Assembly (NCBI GenBank): GCA_000697665.1
Contig: KL197710.1
Coordinates: forward strand, 1,587,036-1,651,035
Reading direction: 5' to 3'
DNA: 64,000 nucleotides
From: Jaapia argillacea MUCL 33604
Taxonomy: Eukaryota; Basidiomycota; Agaricomycetes; Jaapiales; Jaapiaceae
In this document: positions 57,440 to 64,000 of the stretch, in pieces
Position numbering within the stretch: the first letter of the stretch is position 1
Layout of the letters: every line of letters starts with the position of its first letter
The notes under the pieces: generated by a model
The model's input: the letters and a program-made list of their open reading frames with translations, nothing else
What the model was told of the DNA's origin: nothing
Database searches by the model: none
Made by a program: the position numbers and the translations under genes

Positions 57440-59206
57440 TCACTCCCTGGCATTGATGCCCGCAGCTTTCAGAGCCTCCTTTACATCTTCAATTCCCACT
57501 TCTCCCCGATGGAATATCCCCGCGGCCAGCGCAGCTTCTACACCAGTGCCCTCGAATACCTGAACGAAATGCTCCGCCTTGCCAGCTCCACTGCTAGCTA
57601 CCACGGGGATTCTGACACTTTTCTTCACCAAATTCACCAAATCAAGATCAAATCCGAGTCCAGTCCCATCCCTGTCAATACTATTCAACAGGATCTCCCC
57701 TGCGCCAAGCTTTTCCACCCCCTTGGCAAGCTGGACGACCGATAAAGGCCTGTTTTCCCGACCTCCGGAGACGGTGCATTGGTACCACCATGCTTTACCC
57801 CGTTCTCTCTCTAGTCCGCTGGGTTTCCCAAAGACCAGTTCGTCCTGATAGGGTCCGTCATAATTGGTGGGGTTGTCAATGTACACCCGACGTGGGTCGA
57901 TGGAAACTACGACCGCCTGTCGGCCGTAGGGTTTGGCAATTGTCTCGATCGCGCTCGTCCCATCACCTTCACCACTCTCGCTAGCCAACATCTTCTCAAC
58001 AGCGTATACAGCCTCGCTGCCGATGCTGACCTTATCCGCACCTGCTCGGAAGTACGCACCGGCAACTTCTAATGCCGACCGTTTCGTACCATCGGGGTCG
58101 ATGGTGTCTTTGATACCACCGCCAATGGTGAGGGGGACAAAGACGCACTCGGCTGCTGCGCGCACGACGGCAAGCATGGGTTGGTCGAGGAGAGGGGAGT
58201 GACGGAAGGAGGTGATGTTGAGGAGGCAGAGTTCATCTGCACCGGAGGAGAAATATTGAGATGCGAGGGATACTGGCTTCCCGAGATTGCGGACGGCGCC
58301 TGCGGTCTTCGCCTGGATGCTTACATCGGTGGGAGTCGACGACGAGCTCGTAGGGACAGTCTTTTCGCGGACATCGTATTGATCGCCTTTGGTCACGACG
58401 AGATCCCCTTCATCGTTTGCACGAACGTCCATGCATGCAACTATACGTTTTGTGAGACCATCTTTGGGCTTTGGTTCTCGAGGGCTGCGGCGATGGGTGG
58501 TTGGGGCGTACGCACGAGCATCCTCGGACTTACGCAGCCATGTATCAAGAATCTTCAGTCCTGCGAGTCCTGATTTCTCTGGGTGGAACTGAGTACCAAA
58601 GACGTTCCCTCGCCGCACTGACGCCGTGAAAACCTCCTGACCATACTGTGTGGTAGCATGGGCCCACTGAGCGGCTTCTTGATTGGAAGGGTCGTACTTC
58701 GCTCGGTAGGAATGGACAAAGTAATAATGAGAGGAGGGATCCATGCCTTCATGATGGACAGGATCCTCGATGTCGAGGAACTCGATGGAGTTCCAACCCA
58801 TGTGAGGGACGGACTTGTCCTGGTTGGAGAACGAATCGATGGAACATGGTATGCATCCTAATCCACGTACCCCGGGTGATTCGGCGGAAGATTCGAACAG
58901 GACCTGCATACCAATGCAGATCCCAAAGTATGGTTTGCCGGAGTCGATGTATTCACGCAAAGGCTTCAACAGCCCCCTCGAATCCAAATGATCGATTGCA
59001 GCATGGAAAGCTCCTACACCCGGGAAGACGAGACTCTGGAAAGTGTGTTACTTGACGTACATTCCGCCCAATAAAATGGCACGAACTGTCGCCTTGTGGA
59101 AGTCCTCCGGCTCCTGTATCCATTGGAAGTCGTGTCCGAGTTTCTTGAGCGAGTTCGCGAGGCTTTGTACGTTGCCCGCACCATAGTCGAGGAGGAAAAG
59201 ACCCAT
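57440..59206 (-). CDS. HIS7: Imidazole glycerol phosphate synthase, fused glutaminase and cyclase (HIS7)
   Basis: This bifunctional enzyme converts PRFAR and glutamine to IGP and AICAR in histidine synthesis. The ATG at 59206 opens MGLFLLDYGAGNVQSLANSLKKLG (HisH type). An intron near 59040-59060 precedes the rest of the glutaminase: PYFGICIGMQVLFESS carries the nucleophile Cys, and FGTQFHPEKSGLAG holds the His and Glu of the triad. The cyclase half (HisF type) starts RIVACMDVRANDEGDLVVTKGDQYDV and contains the second Asp segment (NSIDRDGTGLGFDLDLV) and the phosphate loops (TIGGGIKD, VVASSGAGK). The stop is at 57440. The fused order and length of about 580 residues match the fungal and plant enzyme. 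Confidence 0.95.
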
Positions 59207-59426
59207 TAGATTCGGAGATTGAACGGATAAAAAAGTTGAAATGGACGTTATGATTGGTTCATCGAGTCATGGATAGATTGGAAGTTTTGCTAGACAGATC
59301 TTGACTAGATCAATAGACTCATCGTTCCCTCATTCTTGCACGTTTCTCCATCTTTCCGAATTACTGCCATTCTTTATAAACTTGGAGCCGTCACGCATCG
59401 CCAGCAAAGCACTTTCGACTTTGACC

Positions 59427-60881
59427 ATGTCTGCCGCCATTGACATCCCCTGCAAGTCCCCCAACAATGTCGTCCACGCCTCACTTTCTCCCACATCCTC
59501 TTCTTTCCACGATCGGTTTCGCCGAAACTCTTTCGCGCAAAGCCCTGACGTGAGGAAGCCAAAGGTCCTTCACCCAGTCGAGAATGAGGATCTCAGGCTA
59601 TTATTGGTTGAGAATATCAGCCAGGAAGCCGTAAAGGCTTTCCAGGCACAGGGATTCAGAGTTGACCACTCTACCAAAGCTCTCTCCGAGGATGAGCTGG
59701 TGGAAAGGATCGGTCAATACCATGCCATTGGTATTCGCAGCAAAACAAAGATAACAGAGCGAGTCATCAAGGCTGCTTCCAAGGTATGCTCAATGCTATA
59801 TTTGTATTTTTGGGCAAAGATCGACGTATCGATTATCTAGCTTCTGGTCATTGGATGCTTCTGCATCGGTACCAACCAAGTCGACCTAAAAACCGCTGCG
59901 AAGGCTGGAATCCCCGTATTCAACTCTCCCTTCTCAAATTCCCGCTCTGTTGCGGAACTCGTCATCTCTGAGATTGTTGCCCTCTCCCGACAATATGTCG
60001 AGCGCGCATTTGAGATGCGCCAGGGAGTTTGGAACAAGCAATCCAAGAATTGCTGGGAGATCCGTGGTAAAACCCTCGGAATCGTTGGTTATGGCCACAT
60101 CGGTTCACAACTCTCCGTCCTCGCCGAGTCGTTCGGTATGCGCGTTCTCTTCCACGACATTATCCCCCTCATGCCCCTCGGCCAAGCCAGACAAGTCGAT
60201 GCCCTTTCCACCCTCCTTTCACAATCCGACTTCGTCACGCTCCACGTTCCTGAACTTCCGGAAACGACGGACTTGATTTCCCGCATACAGCTCGCTCAGA
60301 TGAAAAAGGGTTCATATCTAATCAATAATGCTCGTGGCAAGGTCGTCGACATCCCCGCTCTTATCGACGCTCTCAAATCCAAACATTTAGCTGGTGCAGC
60401 ACTCGACGTCTTCCCCTCCGAGCCCGGCTCGAATGGTGCACCGTTCAATGACCAAGTCAACCCTTGGGCTTCCTCTCTCTGCTCCATCCCCAACGTTATC
60501 CTCACACCCCATATTGGCGGCTCTACAGAGGAAGCTCAGAGCATGATCGGAGAGGAAGTTTCCGGTGCCCTCGCCCGATACCTCAACTCAGGCTCTACTC
60601 TCGGAGCAGTCAACTTCCCTGAGGTTGATCTCCGAGCCATCAGCGCCGAGCAGCCTGATCACGTCCGCGTGTGTCACGTCCACGTCAACCAGCCTGGTGT
60701 CCTCAGGCAGGTCAACGACATTCTCTCACCTTACAACGTCGAGAAGCAGTACTCCGACTCCAAGGGCGAGGTCGCATATCTCATGGCCGATATCGCAGAC
60801 GTCAGCCCCAGTGACATCAACAAGTTACGGGAGTTGATCAGCAAGACCAGTGCCAACCTGCTCACGCGGATGTTGGCGTAG
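59427..60881 (+). CDS. D-3-phosphoglycerate dehydrogenase with ACT domain
   Basis: The enzyme is the first of phosphorylated serine synthesis, oxidising 3-phosphoglycerate with NAD. The ATG at 59427 gives a Ser-rich start, then LRLLLVENISQEAVKAFQAQGF. One intron (about 59783-59840) precedes LLVIGCFCIGTNQVDLKTAAKAGIPVFN. The NAD-binding motif is GIVGYGHIGSQ. The substrate-site Arg is within INNARGKVVDIPAL and the catalytic His in LTPHIGGSTEEAQ. A C-terminal ACT domain (VCHVHVNQPGVLRQVNDILSPYNVEKQYSDSKGEVAYLMADI) suggests serine feedback control. The ending is LLTRMLA at 60881. Domain order equals yeast Ser3/Ser33. Confidence 0.95.
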
Positions 60882-61214
60882 TCAAAATTATTACCTTCCT
60901 TCCATACATATCGGTTTTGTGCTGCTGTATTGATTCAAAAGGCCGAAACGGACGGTTCCACCCGCTGGATTGCTTGTATCATATAATGCTGTAGCTCTAT
61001 AGCATACGGCACAATGCCACTCAACTGGTTCCATCCATTATCTCGTACAGTAGATTACACACTATCAACGTTCATTCATCCGCATGTTCATGGTTTGTAA
61101 TAACAGAGCATTGTACAGTTAACTCCACGATATGTAAGTAGCACGAGAGACCATCAAAACGAACAAAAGGATAGAAAGGATGACAGACATGGCCACGAGT
61201 CACGGGGCAGAGAA
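60882..61214. other. Convergent 3' intergenic region
   Basis: The spacer lies between the stop codons of the serine-pathway gene and RAD51. No gene is seen. Confidence 0.4.
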
Positions 61215-62527
61215 CTACGCATCCTCCTCCGGATCACCAATACCACTTTGAAGGATGGCAAACGTAGTTTCCGACTCGGGAAGACAGGGCGAGTCGTAGA
61301 CCTTGCATGTTCGAGTGTTGCCACGACCTTTCTTCAGTTGAAGTCTGAACACCAGCCATAAGAAACCGAGCAGTTGAGGAACAATGTGGCTGCTTACCGA
61401 GTGGTGGATGCATGAGCAAGAATATTGCCACCAATCGGCTTCTTCTCGTTCCCGGCGTAAGGGTTGGCGGAAGCATCAGGGTTGGACACAACTTGGTTGG
61501 TCATGACAACGGCAACACCAAACTGCAAGGCGACTAAGTCGGTAAGGGGAGTGGGAGTTACTATGACGAGGGTGCATACCTCGTCGGCTATGCGTTGGAG
61601 AGTCCGCAGAAACTTCGCAAGATGAGTTTGTCGCGCAGAGAGTTCACCACGGCCGCTGAAGTCTGTGCGATACAGGGCCATGCAGGAATCCACGATGAGG
61701 AGGCAGAATCTGTGACGGTACATTATGAGCAGATGTTTCTGGAAGAACCCAATCACGTATAGATTCGAAATGCAGCCCACCTTGACTCGGACATGAGTGC
61801 GCTCGCACTCGTCAGAAGCTGGTTCTGATGATCAGCATTGTAAGCCCTCGCATATGCTACGTTATCCAAAACTTCTTCGCCATTCAACCCATATCTCTCC
61901 GCCACAGCTAGCAGCCGAACGGGACGGAAAGTGCCTTCAGTATCGATATACAGACATTTTCCCTCGCCTCCACCCATATTGACGGGCAGCTGACATGTCA
62001 CCGCCAATGTGTGGCATATTTGTGACTTTCCGGTCCTGAATTCACCGAATAACTCGGTGAGTGCACCGGTTTCGATTCCACCTACGACATGGATATAGGA
62101 TAATCTACGGACGAAGTGACAGCAACGCACCTCCTAAAAGCGTATCCAAGTTTTTTGACCCAGTAGTAATCGTCACGAGCTCTGATCTCCGTGCATGCAC
62201 TTCAGTAGCGCTTTGGAAACCCAGAGGGATGATCTTGTGGGCTGCAGATAACCTCTCGGAGGTCAGACTGAACTAATACACGAGACAGTATTCCTCACCT
62301 TCTGCGAGAATCTTATCGGCCTTCTGATCTGATATGCCCTTGATAGACATAAGGGCCTTCTTTGGCGTATATGCTACCGCTTCAACAGTATTCAAGCCGG
62401 CATCCGCAAGTTTCTTGATATCTTGTGCATTGATTCCGGCTTCTTGGAGTTTGTTGACGAGAAGGGGACCTGCCATTTGGAACTCATCGCCTTCTGGCGC
62501 TTGCGAGCCTTGTGATAGTTGAGACAT
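61215..62527 (-). CDS. RAD51: RAD51 recombinase
   Basis: RAD51 forms filaments on single-stranded DNA and drives strand exchange in homologous recombination. The ATG at 62527 gives [16 protein letters not shown]. The N-terminal helix-hairpin-helix domain has [41 protein letters not shown]. Across introns the core follows: [35 protein letters not shown], Walker [28 protein letters not shown], Walker B region [45 protein letters not shown] and [35 protein letters not shown]. The stop after GIGDPEEDA is at 61215-61217. The ALYRTDF context carries SCM where many homologues have SAT. Several introns of about 50-70 bases are present. Confidence 0.96.
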
Positions 62528-62752
62528 TTTCGTGAGCGAGTTAGTGGAACGTGTGTTGGGTGAGGGCGGAGTCAACAGCCGCAGAAATAACACGCGTCAA
62601 TTTACGCGCGACATCATCACGTGGTCGTGTGTGACCAAGATACATATCAATTTACACTCGATTTTTGCCTGATTTACATAGGAATATTGTAGATGTTATC
62701 AGGTGGTGAAATGGGTTATGTTGAGTCAAGGAAGAAATAACGAAGGGCACAT

Positions 62753-64000
62753 TTATCTTCGAGCCCTTTTAGTATACCCGCTGTTATTATACCCTCCCCG
62801 ACCTCCTCTCTTATGACCGCGGCTGCCACTGGAGTAGTTGTTATACGATGATGACGAACTCTGGGTGTAAGTTCGCTTCTTGGTTGTAGTCGGAGCATCA
62901 GTGGTTTCGGTGCGAGTGTATCCCACCTTCTTGCACTCGACATCAAACGTCTGCACCAAAATGTTGAAGTCCACATCCACCATGCTCCCGAATAATGGGT
63001 GATAGGTCGACCATTTCCCCGCAGTTAATCGCGGGGATGTTATCCCAAAGGCCATGCGAGCCAGTAAACGGGGGTCGTCCCGTTCGGGGCAAGCAGCTAG
63101 GATAGCGCGCACCTTTTGTGGGTCGGCAACAGTCTCTGCACGAAGATCGAATCGAACGGCCTCCGTTGTCTGGCACCACGTACATGCATTGCACATTCCG
63201 TCGGGGATGCTAGCTTCATCCCCAAAGTATTTCGCAAGGCTGTGCGCCAAGCCTTTGTCGTATGCGTTAGTCACCGAATGAAACAAAAGGAAGAGTGACT
63301 GCCTCACAATCATCATCGGTAGCAAAGTTAATAACTTCACGAATCTTCTGAACTGCTTCGTCCTCCCTTCCCAACATACGCTGGTGGAGAAGTTCGGCCA
63401 ACTCTTCGACCCCTTTGGCATCCTTGGGAAGAGGGTTGATCACTGCGTATCGCTGATACGCAATAAATATTTGAGTAGAAAAAATACCGGGTTCACTCAC
63501 TGCTCGTACTTGGGATCCTTTGGAGTTGACGTAACCTTGAAGAATAGCTCAGCATCGACCACAGCGAACAAGTGTCAACCTACCATTCAACTCCCAAATA
63601 CTAATATGTTTCGAGAGCTCGGCGCGGTCCATGCCAGACGTACTAGCAGCTCCAATGGTATCGATCTGTGGAGCTCAGTAACACCGGTAAAAGGAGTTCT
63701 ACGATAACTTACTCACTTGATATCCCGATGCCTTCCGCGACCAGTGATTCCTGATGGTCATAGCAGCGGGAGACTTGTCGGCAAGCACTTTCTGCCAACC
63801 AGAATCATCCTTCGCAGATAGATCGTACACAACATAAAAGGGTGTGACGGCGCGAATGAAGGAGTAATCAAGCTCAAGTTGAGCGTAGCAAAGATTGAGG
63901 ACATTTGACTAAGAGTGGCAGAAAGCTATCAGCAAAATCGACGCCAGTGAGTGAAAACGCACTCGAATGTCATATCTGCGAAGTCCAAGTGGGTTGAGCA
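62753..64000 (-). CDS. RecQ-type ATP-dependent DNA helicase, C-terminal part (5' end outside window)
   Basis: The helicase motor domains lie beyond 64000. Visible exons read LNLCYAQLELDYSFIRAVTPFYVVYDLSAKD, then ELSKHISIWELNGYVNSKGSQVRAVYRV, then KGVEELAELLHQRMLGREDEAVQKIREVINFATDDD. Across a short intron (near 63246-63302) comes a zinc-binding set with the RecQ spacing: one Cys before LAHSLAKYFGDE, then CNACTWC. A C-terminal segment (RAILAACPERDDPRLLARMAFGITSPRLT, HPLFGSMVDVDFNILVQTFD) is typical of basidiomycete RecQ-like helicases. The tail is Ser/Tyr/Gly/Arg-rich with RGG-like repeats (RGHKRGGRGGYNN), ending YTKRARR at 62753. The gene sits next to RAD51 in the same orientation, 225 bases apart. 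Confidence 0.75.

Overview
The window is a gene-dense stretch of nuclear DNA from a fungus, almost certainly a basidiomycete and probably an agaricomycete. Short introns of about 50-70 bases interrupt nearly every gene and little space separates them. The gene set fits: Kre6/Skn1 beta-glucan protein, glucosylceramide synthase, cytochrome-b5-fused sphingolipid desaturase, fused HIS7, Ima1, Pal1, and a chromodomain-fused DNA base-hypermodification-type protein. I saw no rRNA, tRNA, CRISPR, retroelement or DNA transposon. Exon structures were deduced by hand from open frames, splice signals and family motifs.

Layout. 0.4-10 kb: UBE2O-like E2 (+), Kre6/Skn1-type GH16 protein (-), SNAPC1/SNAP43-like subunit (-). 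10-17 kb: Ima1-type inner nuclear membrane protein (+), a Ser/Thr-rich one-pass membrane protein (-), a membrane-anchored heparinase II/III-type protein (-). 17-24 kb: peroxisomal 3-ketoacyl-CoA thiolase (-), TatD nuclease (+), ceramide glucosyltransferase (-), a homeodomain protein (-). 24-29 kb: a two-BRCT, Myb-like protein (-) head to head with a chromodomain fused to a 5-hmdU-DNA-kinase-type helical domain (+). 29-32 kb: a short-chain dehydrogenase (-) head to head with a sterol-desaturase-like protein (+), both lacking hallmark catalytic residues.

32-38 kb: cytosolic RPS16 (-), mitochondrial uL4m (+), TAF5 (+). 37.6-39.4 kb: two tandem, fast-diverging paralogues of unknown function (-), one carrying a 21-base minisatellite. 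40-46 kb: a small basic conserved protein (+), a cell-surface type I membrane protein (-), an unrecognised Pro/Ser-rich protein (-). 46-51 kb: two tandem MetE-like methyltransferases (-). 51-64 kb: RPL13 (+), Pal1 (-), sphingolipid delta-8 desaturase-like gene (+), HIS7 (-), phosphoglycerate dehydrogenase (+), RAD51 (-), and the 3' part of a RecQ-type helicase (-) cut by the window edge.

Themes. The glucosylceramide branch appears twice (ceramide glucosyltransferase and delta-8 desaturase). DNA maintenance and chromatin appear several times (RAD51, RecQ-like, BRCT/Myb, chromodomain/HMUDK, TAF5, SNAPC1, homeodomain). The most unusual item is the chromodomain-HMUDK fusion at 27.7-29.2 kb, a relative of phage thymine-hypermodification enzymes, sharing a divergent promoter region with the Rap1-like BRCT/Myb gene. 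A second notable item is an AT-AC intron inside the invariant active-site motif of the thiolase gene.
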